Below are positions 37,501 to 49,858 of a stretch of 64,000 bases of DNA, piece by piece. Source of the stretch: Vitellaria paradoxa (Eukaryota; Streptophyta; Magnoliopsida; Ericales; Sapotaceae); NCBI GenBank assembly GCA_019916065.1, contig CM034237.1, positions 43,134,485 to 43,198,484 on the forward strand, given 5' to 3'. The notes under the pieces were generated by a model. That model did no database searches. It had not been told where the DNA came from and saw nothing but the letters and a program-made list of their open reading frames with translations. The translations under genes were made by a program, and so were the position numbers. The first letter of the stretch is position 1. The number at the start of each line of letters is the position of its first letter.

Positions 37501-40500
37501 AGCTGAAGGGCCTGGGACCAACAGGTCCCGGGTTCGACTCCTCTTGGGGGCAGTCCTTCCTCTAATTGTAGAGGGCCATCTAACAGCCTTCTCGGCTGAG
37601 CCGGTCAGCCAAGGCTTGCTTAGGCTGGTTTACCACCTCGTGGTTTTTTGCTGGCTAGGGTCACAGGGCGGGCTTCACCCAGTGCGCACCCATGGGTAGC
37701 AGCTGCGAGTTTCTCCCCGACCCCAGAAGAATGAATAGAGGTAATGAAATTTAAATAATAGGATTTTTTTAAAATTAAAACAAGATAGGATGTTAATACC
37801 CATTATGGTAAAGCTAAGCTATTATTAAGAATTATCTTTTAATGTTTTTCCTTATTTATACAAGCCATAAATCCCCTGAAGACTCAATATCAATAGGAAG
37901 GCTTGAAAATGAGTCTCAAATTTGGGACAGGCTGTACAAGTGTGTTATGATAGCATATTCAGTTTTCGCACTATCAAAATTCATAGCCAAACCAGAGTCA
38001 AAGCTTCTAGATTCATCACGGGACTTGCTTGGTGATGCTAACCTTTTTTTTTTTTATAGCCCTCATTGAATTGGCAGGGCGGAAAGCAACCCATCAAAGA
38101 TGAGAATTAGCCAATCAGGTGAAGCCATGGCCATAGGACACCTCCAAAAAATTGGGTCCCTTGCCCATATGTGGGATGGCCTACGGGAGGGCCATCTTAA
38201 CCCTGTAAGACAAGTGTTGGAGAGACAAGACTTAACCATGAAATGTCACTGTAGAGATATATTGTAAATGTCACTGTAGACATATATTGTTGGGTTACAA
38301 GTGGAGTAAAGCAAGGGGCCCCACCTATTCATAACAACCCATTAAAGGGTCTATTAGCATGATAACCACACACCTGGTTCAAATCCTAGCATGCAAGAAA
38401 CTGTGTGTCGAAATGTATATATGCATATATATATACATATATGTATGTATATTTACAGTGGTGAGACCCACCATGATGAAGACCATCTATGGTTTTGCCA
38501 TTGGTTAACCACAATCACTCAATCCCCAAGCAATGACCTCTCAAGATTGTGGTGTTTAGTTGATGGCAAATCTGGGGCATGGTGGTGATGGACCATTGGC
38601 TAACATTTGAGGTCTATCAGAGACAAAACTTAATGCTGAGAAACAAAAATAGATATGTGAGCTGGGTTTTCATCTGAAGCGGAGAAATAATTGAAATGTT
38701 TTGATATCTAGGTGCGTCGTGACACACACACACACACACACTGATAAGGGTAGCTAGCTATGTTGCCAGTGTGTTGAATGAGGAGAAGCCCAGACCAGCC
38801 CTATCCGGGGATGGATTTCTTATGCATCACCGGGGTGTTTGATTGGTTAAAATCAATCAAAATTTACCAACTTTTATTATTTTTTTGTACTTTTTTCTAA
38901 TCAAAATATATCACATATCACTTTTATATCAAATTTTTGTACTTTCACTATATTTTTTGACTAAATTTTTGTCAACCAAATACTTTTGCTCAAATCCGTT
39001 CTACTTTTTTTTTTTAAGTGTTAAATTTTTTTTAATTCCATTTAATTATTTAGATTGGGCTTGTAATTGGTCTGATCTGGACCGAAAAACTAATACACAT
39101 ATACTTTTATATATTTCATGTATTTATATATTATTTTATTTATTTTTTATAAAAAAATTAAGTTTTTATATCAAAATTTATAAAAAAAATATTTTAGTGC
39201 TAAACTACGTAGTTTTATAGCTTTTTAAATTATTCTTATTTAAAAATTTAGTTTAATTTTTTAATAAAAAATAATTTTAATTAGGTGCATGGGCAAGGGT
39301 CTGCCTATTGCACAGCGCCCTAATCCCAAGCATATATTTTATTGAGATAAATTTCGATTCCCAAGTAATAAATCTTAATTACACTTTTCAATATAATTCT
39401 ACAAATTTTTAACCAATAGAACTACTACAAAATGATTTTTTATTTGAGTCGGACAGAGTTTTAGCAAGTAGTTAAAATCAAGATCTTAAAATTTGTGGAT
39501 GGTCCAAAAAATTAAATCATAAAATATCACATGAAAATATAATTTATTGTGTTTCATCATTTAAAGCTTCTAATTTTGTTTATTTTTAATACATAAATAA
39601 TTTTACTAATAAAAAAAGAGAGTAAAAATAACATAAAATGTCATACCCGAAATTCATTCATATTAACAAAAATTACAAAAGGTTCTATATTTGATTCTAT
39701 ACTCTCTTTTATCCCACTATATGATTGTGACATTTAAAATATTTGGTATGATCTATATATATAATTGACATTAAAATATTAACTCATTTTAGCTCATGAT
39801 TAAAAATGTATTTATAACAATTAATTATAATTATCTTTATTTTCTTCCTACCGACTATATTTAATTTATGCTAGCTAATTTAGTAGAGCAATGCAAATGG
39901 TCTTCAAGTAGTGTAGCATAAGAAAGAGTAGTACGACATAATTAGAAAAATTAATTAAAAAAATAATAAGTAAAACACTATGGCCTATTACTTGAAAAAA
40001 AAAAAAAAACTCATAAATACTATTTTGTTTGACAAAAGTACATAAAAATTATAAAATTCTAACATTTAAATTGAGAATTTAACAACCTTATTTAGAGTAT
40101 TTTATCTATGGTAACGAGAAGTTCAAGAAGGAGGAGGAGAGAAGGGAGGAGTTGGAGAAGGGTGATGATGAGACGTTTGTTTAGATGTGTTTTCCTTGAA
40201 AGAAAAAGATGGTTAAATAATTTACAGTGATTGAGAATAACTAGTTGAGATAAAATTATATTTTTAAGATAAATAAGAATAAAAAGTAAAAACATAATAG
40301 AGATAAAATATTAAAAATTAAGTATAATTTATAAAAAAAATAATAAAAATAATAAAATTTTAATGAAAAATTCTCAATTAACGAGAACAAATGCTCCCAC
40401 TGAATCCCTCTTTGGGTACGCCGATATCGGTAATCAAAATTTAGGAAAAGTTTACTGATTTTTGTGAAAAACTTTTCTCTTCAAGGAAAAATAAAAAAGT

Positions 40501-40879
40501 AAAAAGAATCTTACTGCCGAGTAAAACTCGTTTACTGCACCCAGTTGCTGCATCAAGTTGCTAATTAAATTCCAGTCAAACCAACTAGTCTGCTAGTTGT
40601 ATCCATCCATACGCATTATTCATCCATTTAGGGTGCATATGTACAACTCAAAAGTTGTTTGTGATTCCACTTCATTTAATATTCATGCAAGCATTGCAAG
40701 GGACTCTTCCTCAAAAGCAAAAGTGGATGCATCCAAAAGTGAAATGAGAATCCATCAAACTTGACTTTTATCTAAATAGCTAAATCATTTGAGATAATGA
40801 GAATGACCATATTAATTATAAGTTCACTCAATAACCAAAAAATTGGACCCATATTAGAAGTTAAAAAATTGAATCCCAC

Positions 40880-40914
<35 letters not shown>

Positions 40915-41455
40915 AAACTGTGATTACCAGAAACTCAATCACTGCACTTATGAGGTAGATGAGATAAGTAGTGAAGAAAGCATCCGAGAAGAAACCACCG
41001 AGGAGGGCAAGAAGGAAGGCAGTCCCCATGAAATTCGTCACAGAATTGGCCGATTCGGAAAGTGAAAAATGCATGTAACCCGTCATGTATGTCACCAAGT
41101 TGCTTGCATTTGCTAGATATGCCAAGTTCTCCAGTATCTCCACAACTATATATATATATATATAGTGTATAACAACAAAGATCCACATATGTAAGATGAA
41201 CCAAAGAATTAAAATCCTTCTAAGATTTTGTAGCTTTTGACTTACCCAGAACAAAGGAGGCGGCAACCATGCCTCCGTGGCGGCCTCTCAGTGCTGGTCT
41301 GTTCCTCCAATCCACATAGCCTTCCCATGTATTGGGCTGCTGTTGTTCTACTTCCTGCAGTAAGAGGAGTCAGAGAAAAAGGGTCGAGCACAAAGAAGAG
41401 AGTGACAAAAAGGAGAAAGCAATAAAGAAAGAAAGTACGAAGAGGAACCCACCAT
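34540..41455 (-). CDS. NPF4.6: NRT1/PTR-family transporter of the NPF4 clade (NRT1.2/NPF4.6-like), 5 coding exons
   Basis: Coding exons in transcript order: 41453-41455 (ATG only), 41246-41354, 40928-41145, 35698-36138, 34540-35511; GT-AG introns, 1743 nt, 580 aa. The protein reads MEVEQQQPNTWEGYVDWRNR, then GGMVAASFVLVVEILENLAY, NFMGTAFLLALLGGFFSDAF, LYLVALGVGGIKGSL, RKQRSTFFNYFVFCLSCG, NKIPCGSPLTTICK, CCLAQLSTFSVQQA and LHYLFWANRYKYRS. This matches Arabidopsis NRT1.2/AIT1 (about 585 aa, recalled) nearly segment for segment. NPF proteins are 12-helix, proton-coupled plasma-membrane importers; this clade takes up nitrate and abscisic acid. The ExxER motif of helix 1 is ExxEN here (EILEN), as in the clade. 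The loop between helices 6 and 7 (about residues 260-330) is Ser/Pro/Glu-rich. Intron 3 is 4.8 kb and contains a SINE. Assignment to the clade is firm; the exact orthologue and substrate are inferred. Confidence 0.94.
37465..37726 (+). mobile_element. tRNA-derived SINE (Au-SINE-like) in NPF intron 3
   Basis: 262 bp with pol III promoter boxes: A box TAGTCGAGTTGGT (37478-37490) and B box GGTTCGACTCC (37531-37541). A GC-rich body follows, containing CACCCAGTGCGCACCC and ending TTTCTCCCCGACCCC. It is flanked by a perfect 17-bp direct repeat AAGAATGAATAGAGGTA (37448-37464, 37727-37743), so both ends are fixed. The body resembles the angiosperm Au SINE as I recall it. Antisense to NPF. Confidence 0.9.
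38241..38290. repeat. 25-bp tandem duplication in NPF intron 3
   Basis: Two copies of AAATGTCACTGTAGA plus ATATATTGT-type sequence at 38241-38265 and 38266-38290, differing by one base. Confidence 0.8.
38826..38990. mobile_element. Possible small MITE in NPF intron 3
   Basis: GTGTTTGATTGGTTAAAATC near the left and GTCAACCAAATACTTTTG near the right form imperfect inverted ends around AT-rich sequence with ATCAAAATTT/AAATTTTTGT words. No clear direct repeat, so this is tentative. Confidence 0.3.
40884..40911. repeat. GA microsatellite in NPF intron 3
   Basis: A pure (GA)n tract about 17 bp from the exon end at 40928, so a CT tract lies just inside the donor side of the intron in NPF sense. 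Confidence 0.85.
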
Positions 41456-41550
41456 TTTCCTCTCCTCTCTTTTCAACTGCTGTTTAAGTTTTGAGATGGA
41501 TCTATGGAATTGGAAGACTCTGATTCGAAGCAAGAGTGGTTTGGATGATT

Positions 41551-41560
41551 TATATTTATA
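41551..41560 (-). promoter_or_regulatory. TATA box of NPF
   Basis: TATAAATATA on the - strand, about 95 bp upstream of the start codon, preceded by CT-rich sequence. This position suits a leader of roughly 70 nt ending in the ATG-only exon. Confidence 0.6.
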
Positions 41561-41747
41561 GAGAGAGTGGGAGATCTGAAGTGTCCAACTGAGGAGAATG
41601 GTCTAGACCCATAAAGAAAATGACCTTCAAATGTAATTTTCAAACCCTCTAAAATAAGTACTCAAGAATTTTTTAAACTTCCGGATCTGATCTGATATTG
41701 TTTACCTAGGCACTGAGATACCCCATTTTTGAGGGAAGGGAGGGGGG

Positions 41748-41752
<5 letters not shown>

Positions 41753-41780
<28 letters not shown>
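41753..41780. repeat. GA microsatellite in the NPF promoter region
   Basis: A (GA)n tract about 200 bp upstream of the NPF TATA box. GAGA/CT tracts are frequent in plant promoters and are bound by BPC-type factors; any role here is inference. Confidence 0.7.
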
Positions 41781-41788
<8 letters not shown>

Positions 41789-44555
41789 TGGGCTGTTGTG
41801 ACTGCTTTGGCTTGCTTAGAAAAATGTATGAATCCCCAAAAAAGAAAAGGAGCGGGGAAAAAGGTGTGTGAGGCATCAAATCCTCCAACCAAATTGTCAT
41901 AAAGAAAAGAGAAATTAAGGTACCCTCTTATTATATGACCATAAAGCATGAAATAAATATAGAGGCTTCATGTCCCACCGTCCTATTTATGGCATGATGG
42001 TCGCTCCGACGTTGAAGCTTAATTAACAAAGCTATATTTGTCTTTATTTTTCTCCCCTATTCTCTTCATTATGATAGTTAAATGAGAAGAGAAATAAACA
42101 ACTTGAATTAATCGCCAATTCACACATTGCAACATAACCTTCGAAGGCGAGGAAAAAAAAATGTTCTACAACGATAATTTAATAAAAAATAAGATTAGAA
42201 TGATATGATAATGACATTTATGTAATAAAATCAATATCTAGTTAGGGATGGTATTATTAAACATGAGGTAAGAACGCAACTCAAACTTGATATGAACAAG
42301 AAGTTATTGAAAAAAAATACAAACCTGACACGACACAAAATATTTTGACAAAATTGACATGATATAATTTATATGATTTTGAATTAAATTAATTATTTAA
42401 CATGCTGTTATATTTTAAAATGTATTTGAATACAAGTTAATATAAATAAACATGAATCAAAATATATTATAACTCCGAATATGACACAATTATGATTTTT
42501 TTTAGTGATTTTTTCCCTTAATGATAAGTATGGGTGGAGTTTAGCTAAGGGCTGCAGTGAGCATAAGCTTAGTGCCAAAAAAAAAAAAAAAAGAAAAAAA
42601 ATTTTACTAAGTAAATTTTAGACCAAAAAATGTTAACACAATTCATTCATCGAACAGTTTAGCCCATCCCATGAATAGTTCAACCTCAATCAATTCTACA
42701 TGAGTTTTCAATTTATTAGGAGATTAGATCAATTTATTTTTTGACTTATAGCGCAGAGTATTATATAATTCTACCTCCGACTTTGATGATAAGTCACATT
42801 ATTTTAGGTTTTTTATTAAAAATGTTATGGGTACATACATAACACATAGAGTTGTCTTTATGATAGGCCACGTTAAAACGGTATCACATATGAAACCCAT
42901 TGAGTGGCCGACGTTGAAATTGGACCAAAAGTGTGCTATTAGGTGATTTCAAGCTAGCTGCTGATTGACCGAAAGTTTTACCCTAATTCAGAGAATAATG
43001 TAAATGGAAGATCAACATATTGGAATCCAATCTAGATGAAAAGAGTGAGTTTCCTCCGTATTTAGATATAAGGAAACTTTTTCATGAAGGGTCATAGAGG
43101 ACGGAGGGCTGGAAGATGAGTCCAACTCTGGCACTTTTTTTTGTTTTTTTTTTTAAGGGCATACCCACCATCTTCCACTCAATGCCAGCTAGCTAGCAAG
43201 TGGCGAAACCACGGATTATCTTTAAAAGCTAATGACAAGGGAACATGATATTCGAAGGTTTCTTAATTTCAGTCAGAATATAATATTTTATCCTAATTTT
43301 TTTTTATATCTTTACCTTTGGCCCTATTGAATTCAAATGGTGATTCATGCATTATGTTTATCCCGTATATGTTTGGTAAGATTGCCTGTTTACTAGAGAA
43401 TAGTGGTGTACAGTCAATATTCAAGATTTTATGCCAATTTGGATGGTGTTATGACATTAGAGGCAAGGATATTTTCTTCACACTTAGAAAGATCAACACC
43501 ACTTTTGATGTTAGTCAAGTGATATCAGATCGTAACTCATTCAATTAAAATTAGACATTTTACAATAAAAAAAATAAAAATTTTAGATAGAAATTTTTTA
43601 ATTGATTTTTATTGTAAACCGTCTAATATTGAAGGGACAACCCCCACAATCTCGATATCACATGTTTAACATTAAAAATAATGTTAGTCACCCTTTTTTC
43701 ATTTCCTTTCTTGTGTAATGCTACGTAATCAGATAAATTTATTAAAAAAAAAGCAATTATAAAAGAAATAAAGTGGAATACTTCTGGACTTATTACGTGA
43801 AAACTATACATTTATGGAATTTTTTTTTAATTACAACCGCACCGTCATCACACAATTCTGGTTTAGTTTTTGACATATTTTTTTTTTTTTTTTTTTGGGT
43901 TCAATAGCATGCTTCTTCCTTGATAGATACTGTATTCATCCCTACTTGAACATTGGGTACTAATTGGTTTTATTTACCTAAAAGCCTATTTTATTGCAAG
44001 AAAAATGGGATCTATTTGTCAAAAAAAAGTTAATTAACTAGAATAATGTGGATTACTTGTGGGCCTATTATCTGGAAACTACAAATTCATATAATTAACC
44101 CTACTGCCGTCATATAATTCTAATTCAGTTTTCTGATATAATTTCCTGACCTAATAGCATCGTGATCGTCCTCCTTTCATCTATACTGTATTCATTCTTA
44201 TTTGAACGCTGGGTGCCAATTTGGTTTTTAAGTACTTAAAAAGCCTATTTTTTCCATGAAGAATTACTTACAAATTTTTTTGGGGTCTGTTCCAAGAATG
44301 GAAAGATACATTAATATTCTTTTAAGGAAAAAATAAAAAAGTACGCATGTCAATTGTATGAAAAGCTTAGTGCATGAATTTCTTAGTTGTTCATTACGGC
44401 AGAATTTGAACTTATGTTTACATGTCACCCAAGGCTTTCTAAATTAATGCACTTTTTTGCATAAGAAAATGCCAAGCTCACTAGTTTTATTAATGTTTTA
44501 TTAACTAGAAGAGAACAAACACAGTTTCCCTAACCTACACAAGGTTTTGGGTAGC

Positions 44556-44586
<31 letters not shown>

Positions 44587-46628
44587 GTGGTAGAATCGCA
44601 ATCCATTTATAACGTGCCACATAGCGACGGGGGAAGTCATCCTTCTGAAGCAGCCAAACAGGTGGTGAATTCAAGGGTTATATGGATGTGCTTTCCGTGT
44701 TTGAAAACTTTGGCCCAAAAATAAATAAATAAATAAATATATAAAAAGTCTGACATATGCTATTTTGGACGATAAAAAAATAAAAAAAAAAAATAGGTTG
44801 ATGGAAACATGGTGTCTATCTAAAGAATTTCTTCTTCTCATGACCATCCAATGTATCATCCCAATTTCTGTAGTTTCATAACGCACTCTATATATATATA
44901 TATAAAATATTTGATATATTCTCTATAAGAAATTTGACTTTTTGTCCCGCTCTTAATTTCTATGTCCCGGGCAAGAAAATAAAGATTAATTTAATTAAAA
45001 TATAAATCATGATCTGGTCGCAATAGAAAGCAATCACACCAAGTTATTGTCCAAGTTGCTTGAAAACATATATTAATAATAGTACGGAACTCTAATATCT
45101 ATCGTCTCTCATTTCTATATTAAAATAATAAATACAATACCAAACAAGATAAAATAACAAGTCTAAACTTGTGACCCACACAGTCAATCCTAAATAGAGT
45201 ACAAATAATAATAGAAGTAATGTAGCTTAGGTCAATCATCAATTTATAAGTAAACTCATATCGAAATGATTGTTTTCAACTCTAAACGGATCACTTGAGG
45301 CATAGAATATGTGAGCTTGAATGCTCAGTATATAGAATGGCGCAAGTGTGCATAAGTGTATATTCTAAAGTGCACAAATGTATATAATTAATAGCATAAC
45401 AATGAATGTAATATACGATAGTCTTAACTAAAAATATCATCAATGTAATGTAGATGCCATGTCCATGCAAACATTAATCTTTATTTACCCCTTCTCTTAT
45501 TTTAAGATAGGTAATAATTACTATGGAGCAACCAAACACACTGTTTTACCAACTTACGGTAATCAAGTAATAGTTAGAGTGAAACTACTAATCATATCGT
45601 TTTACCTGATTAACGATAAATTGCCCTCCCATGAATGCATCCCTGCAGGATGTAAATAATAACCATCACAGTCTCTTATCAACCCTTCTACTATTTCTAA
45701 TATTAAATATTATGTATCCGTCTTAGGCAATATCCATCTAAAAAATCAAAATATAAGATCTCATGTATTAAAGTCTTTTAACTCTAAAGACTAATCTTTA
45801 GTCATAGATCAGTTATTTTTAAAAACTTAATTTAACTATTTTCATAAAAATGACGCTTATCCATAAATATGATTGTACTAACGGCACATTAATATATCAA
45901 CCACCATGTCAATCACAAAGTTATCTCAATTGAACATAAACGACAAGTAATGCCATTCCAACTCAATGCACAAGGTATACTCAATTATGTTTAAAAAATG
46001 ATTCTTATATCATAGTATGTTCATATCTCATGTAACATTTAATATCATAATTTAACCAACATAAATATATATGCATGCTCTACTCAAGCATAACTTAAAT
46101 ATCATCGTAGTTAATAATCATGAAATGTATATTTTAGATATATATAAATATAAATATGATTAAAATATTTTTTATTTATTATAATATTGTTTTATCAATT
46201 AATATAATTTAATTTAAAATTTTTAAAAACTATAATTTTTGAAAAAAGGAAAATAATAATAAAATACTCAGTATTATATGCTTACAAGTACTTATACTGT
46301 TAGTGGTTTTCTATACTTCATTTTCATTGATGTTAATTTGTATATTAAAAGTTTTCATATACAAATTAAGTGTTTGCTTTAATTGATGGAACAAATAATT
46401 AGGTGTTTAATAAGTTCTATCATTAACCTATTTAAACCTATTACTCACCAAATTATATCTACTAATGATTTTAATTAAGTTCAAACACAATTAATTTAAA
46501 TTTAATTTGGCGGAATTTATAAATTTAGATAATTATTGCCACATCTAATAATTTTTAAATCAGATTAGTCGAATAGTCAAGTATATATTCAGAGTACTTC
46601 TACGATTTAATTCTTATTGATGTGCATT
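41781..46628. other. Long AT-rich intergenic region, no gene seen
   Basis: No coding exon pattern recognised on either strand. Open frames of 60-76 codons (for example 43318-43548, 45459-45659) show no family features. The region carries (TA)n tracts near 44556-44586 and 44888-44905 and one diverged tandem duplication (43741-44262). Confidence 0.6.
43741..44262. repeat. Diverged ~256-bp tandem duplication
   Basis: Blocks recur in order 256 bp apart: GTGGA.TACTT.TGG.C.TATTA, CACACAATTCT versus TCATATAATTCT, TACTGTATTCAT (43928 and 44184), TTGAAC.TTGGGT-type and AAAAGCCTATTTT. The copies are clearly diverged. Non-coding. Confidence 0.65.
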
Positions 46629-46630
46629 AA

Positions 46631-46908
46631 GGGCCTGTTTAATATCAGTTTAAAAGTTAGCTTTTCCTTTTTTTTTTTTTTTAATTTTGCACTACAAAAC
46701 TAAGAATAGTAGGTTACCCCATATTTTGGACTATATAAGCTAGCTTTTTGAAAAGAGGGGGAAAAAAAAACTTTAAAGCACAAAAGTAATCTAGAAATTT
46801 TTACTTTTTTCAGCTTTTTACGAGTATAAAACGTTTTAAGAATCTTATTAACTTTTCAAAATTCCCCCACCAAATCTTTATATATATATATAATTCCAAA
46901 CATACCTT
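46631..46908. mobile_element. MITE-like element 1 of a cluster
   Basis: Left end GGGCCTGTTTAATATC preceded by TAA; right end AATTCCAAACATACC. The ends are imperfect inverted repeats and the right direct repeat is not conserved. AT-rich interior. Confidence 0.4.
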
Positions 46909-47554
46909 GACATATAAAAACCTACCAAATTTATTCTAATTTGTTGAAAATTATATTTAAAAAATATATTTAAAATTACATTTAAGATTTAAAATTATAA
47001 AATAATTCATAAAATTATTTCTAAAAAACATATTTTAGATTATAAATTATCACTAAATTATATTTAAAAATATATTCTCTATTTAAAAAACATATTTAAT
47101 GAGAATATATTTTTTTAAAATTACATTATAAAATTTATTGAATCACATCCTTAACAAATCAGGAACATAAATTTTTATTTAAATTTATTAAATTTCAAAT
47201 AATTAAATTTAATAAATATACATCTAAAATTATATCCGCGGACATCCCTTATGCGTAGGCTACATCCTTCGTATGTGGTCCGAAGTCCTGTCCTGTCCTC
47301 TCCTCTCCTCGTAGTCTCTTCAACGTGCCATCATAAATCTAAGTACTTATCACGTTGCCTATGGACTATACCTATTCATTTCCAATAAAATAGAGGACAA
47401 CAAAGTCGTGGAAGAAGTTTCTAACGTGATTCGAATGTAAACCAATGAATGCATTGGAAAAATTCAACCTTGATAACAAAATTAAGCTGGGGGGAGAAAA
47501 AAAATGTTTAACAAACCAAAAGTTGTTTGGTATCTGTTGTGAAATGAATACTAA

Positions 47555-47902
47555 GGGGGCGGTTTGGAGCCCCAACAAAAATAAAAAAGTTTTTCAAAGT
47601 AAATTTTGGAATTATTGTGTAATGATTATTGAAGGATTATATTTGATTTGATATAAAATTATTAAAAAATCTATAAAGTGACACGTGTCAAAATTTTAGT
47701 GAAGGATTTTAAAAATTTTTAAAGTTTTGTGTAATTTTTTGTACAAATGTCACTTTTTTTTTGAATTCTGGCAAAATCCGTTGGAACGCATCATTTTGGT
47801 CCGTTCCAACAGCTTTTAAAATTTTTTACAGTCTGAGAACTTGTCAACTTTTGAAGTTTTTTGAGATTTTTTTGTAAAGTTTTTGGGGCTCCAAATGTCT
47901 CC
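47555..47902 (+). mobile_element. PIF/Harbinger-like MITE 2 of the cluster
   Basis: Inverted ends GGGGGCGGTTTGGAGCCCC and GGGGCTCCAAATGTCTCC, flanked on both sides by TAA (47552-47554 and 47903-47905). 348 bp, non-coding. A diverged inverted copy is at 8588-8981, sharing the AAGTGACACGTG and TTTTGTACAAAT-type blocks. Confidence 0.8.
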
Positions 47903-47905
47903 TAA

Positions 47906-48222
47906 GTCTGTGTTTGACAATCATAACTAAGTACTCAACTTCTAACTATTTAGGGTTTTTTTTTACTTTTTCTAAAATAATTATATTTACCATTTTACAT
48001 TTTTAACTTCTTTTAAATCATGAAGGACAAAAATATTTAATTAACAAAAAGTTAAAAAGTTTTTTTTTTTATATCTCAAGGTGTCTAACTCAACTTGCGC
48101 GCACCTCGACTAATCTCTGTGGGTTCTGAAGTTAACGACTGAGTGAATCTCTAGTCTTGAGGGGAAAAAAAACTAAAAAGTTAACTATTAAAAAGTTTAC
48201 TTTTTTTCTTTCCAAACACAAA
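47906..48222. mobile_element. MITE-like element 3 of the cluster
   Basis: GTCTGTGTTTGACAATC directly abuts the previous element, and TTTCCAAACACAAAAT at the other end is an imperfect inverse. No clean right-hand direct repeat. Confidence 0.4.
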
Positions 48223-48247
48223 ATATTAATTTGTTTTAGTAAAGTTA

Positions 48248-48529
48248 GGTAACATTTGGTATACTTTTCTATTTTCTGTTTTCTATTTTTGTTTTATGTG
48301 TTAAAAAACTCAAAACGAGAAAACAGAAAATGCTATATTTTCCTTATTTTGATATTTTTCTCTTTTTTGTTAAAAACTCTCAAAACGATTTTTTGTCATT
48401 TTTCATTTCATGTATAAAGTTATTTTTTTTGTTTTCGAAAATAAATTTTACAAACACAAGTAACCAATTACGTTTTGACCTGTTTTATTTATTTTCAAAA
48501 GAACAAAATGAAAAATCAATTTAAAACAG

Positions 48530-48561
<32 letters not shown>

Positions 48562-48584
48562 GAAAAAATAAACCAAATGAACCC
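48248..48584. mobile_element. PIF/Harbinger-like MITE 4 of the cluster
   Basis: Left end GGTAACATTTGG and right end CCAAATGAACCC, followed inwards by matching TATTTTCTGTTTT/AAAACAGAAAATA. Flanked by TTA on both sides (48245-48247, 48585-48587). 337 bp, non-coding. Confidence 0.75.
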
Positions 48585-48996
48585 TTAGGTTTTTTTATTC
48601 CCAATATCAGCCTTAATTGGAAAGAGGTGCCAAGGTGAAAGGGTCAGGAGTTCATTGCATGGTTTTAAAAATTGATTGTTATTAATATTTTTGGACTCCT
48701 TTATTCCTATTATTTCACCTATATTTTTTAATAATACATCTCATTTCTTCTGTTATTTCTTTTACACCAGTTATTTTTGCTTAGCATTAATTATATCAGC
48801 CATCACTGTTTTTTAAAACCATGAAATTTCGCTGGTATGTATAAACATAAAGCAATGGCGAATCAGTCTTTTAATGGAAAAAGATCAGCATTATTAATTA
48901 CCCATTTCAAAAGACTGAAGTATGTGTGGTTTATATTTATATACATATGTTTGTATTCTTCACATATTCGCATATACAAGTGGATTTGTACTCTAA

Positions 48997-49392
48997 GGCC
49001 GTGTTTGTTAGCCAAATAAAAAGATGGGATTGGATATTATCATCCGTGAGTCTCACAAAAGTGAGGTTTGGTTTGCAATGTTGGCGTGAGATAAATTGTC
49101 CATTCCGGATATTATGTCTGGTGAATGGACGGATTAATAATCTGTAGGAAGTAATGGTATTATTTATACCTCACTTTCGAATTTATTTCCCACTAATATC
49201 TAAAGGTTTAAAATTATTTCTTATCACATCTCATATCAAATCATATCTTTTATCTCACTTTACATCCCACCAATTAAACGACAAAAAAATAATTTCATAT
49301 AAAAAATTAATCCCATATTATATTCAACTTCATATATTATCGCATAGTATTACTTATACCCTATCATAAGATCCTTTAAAACAAACATATCC
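48997..49392. mobile_element. PIF/Harbinger-like MITE 5 of the cluster
   Basis: Left end GGCCGTGTTTGTTAGCC and right end AAAACAAACATATCC, flanked by TAA on both sides (48994-48996, 49393-49395). 396 bp, non-coding. The interior is rich in TCATATC/GATAT words. Confidence 0.7.
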
Positions 49393-49451
49393 TAAACACT
49401 TCTCAAGCGCCCTCCATCCAGGATTCTGAGTCCCAAAAAAATATATGCAAG

Positions 49452-49640
49452 GGGGGTGACTTTAAACAATTGCAACCGCAAAGAAAATTCGGATTCTTCC
49501 CCAAGTTAGCCAAAAGCAAAAGGCATCTTTATGGAAAGAATGTGAGAATACTTTTAGCAGCCTAATCACTTATCCTGTTCATATCCTTCGTTGGATCTTT
49601 TTTCAGATTACACTTTATAAAGATTTTGGAACCTTAATTG
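49452..49640 (+). repeat. Dispersed duplicate, copy 1 (partner at 62547-62760)
   Basis: Shares with the partner, in the same orientation and order: GTGACTTTAAACAATT, ACCGCAAAG.AAATTCGGATT, GGCATCTTT.TGGAA, AATACTTTTAGCAGCC, AATCACTTATCC and TTTTGGAAC. Clearly homologous, with indels. No coding frame is conserved between the copies. Confidence 0.85.
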
Positions 49641-49858
49641 ACTTTTATACAACGTTTAATTGCTTAGTGCTTCCTCCTTAAGTCATCGATCTATTGTTCC
49701 CTCAAATTAAATAAGGCTAATGAATCCGAAGCTGCTAGGGTTTAGAAATAAGGACCTTTTCCAAGTTAATTTGTTCTTCACACGAGCTTACGCTTTGCTA
49801 GGGTGCTCCCTAATTAACCCACCATTTTTTTTTTCTTTTAAGGTTACTAATAAGGAAA

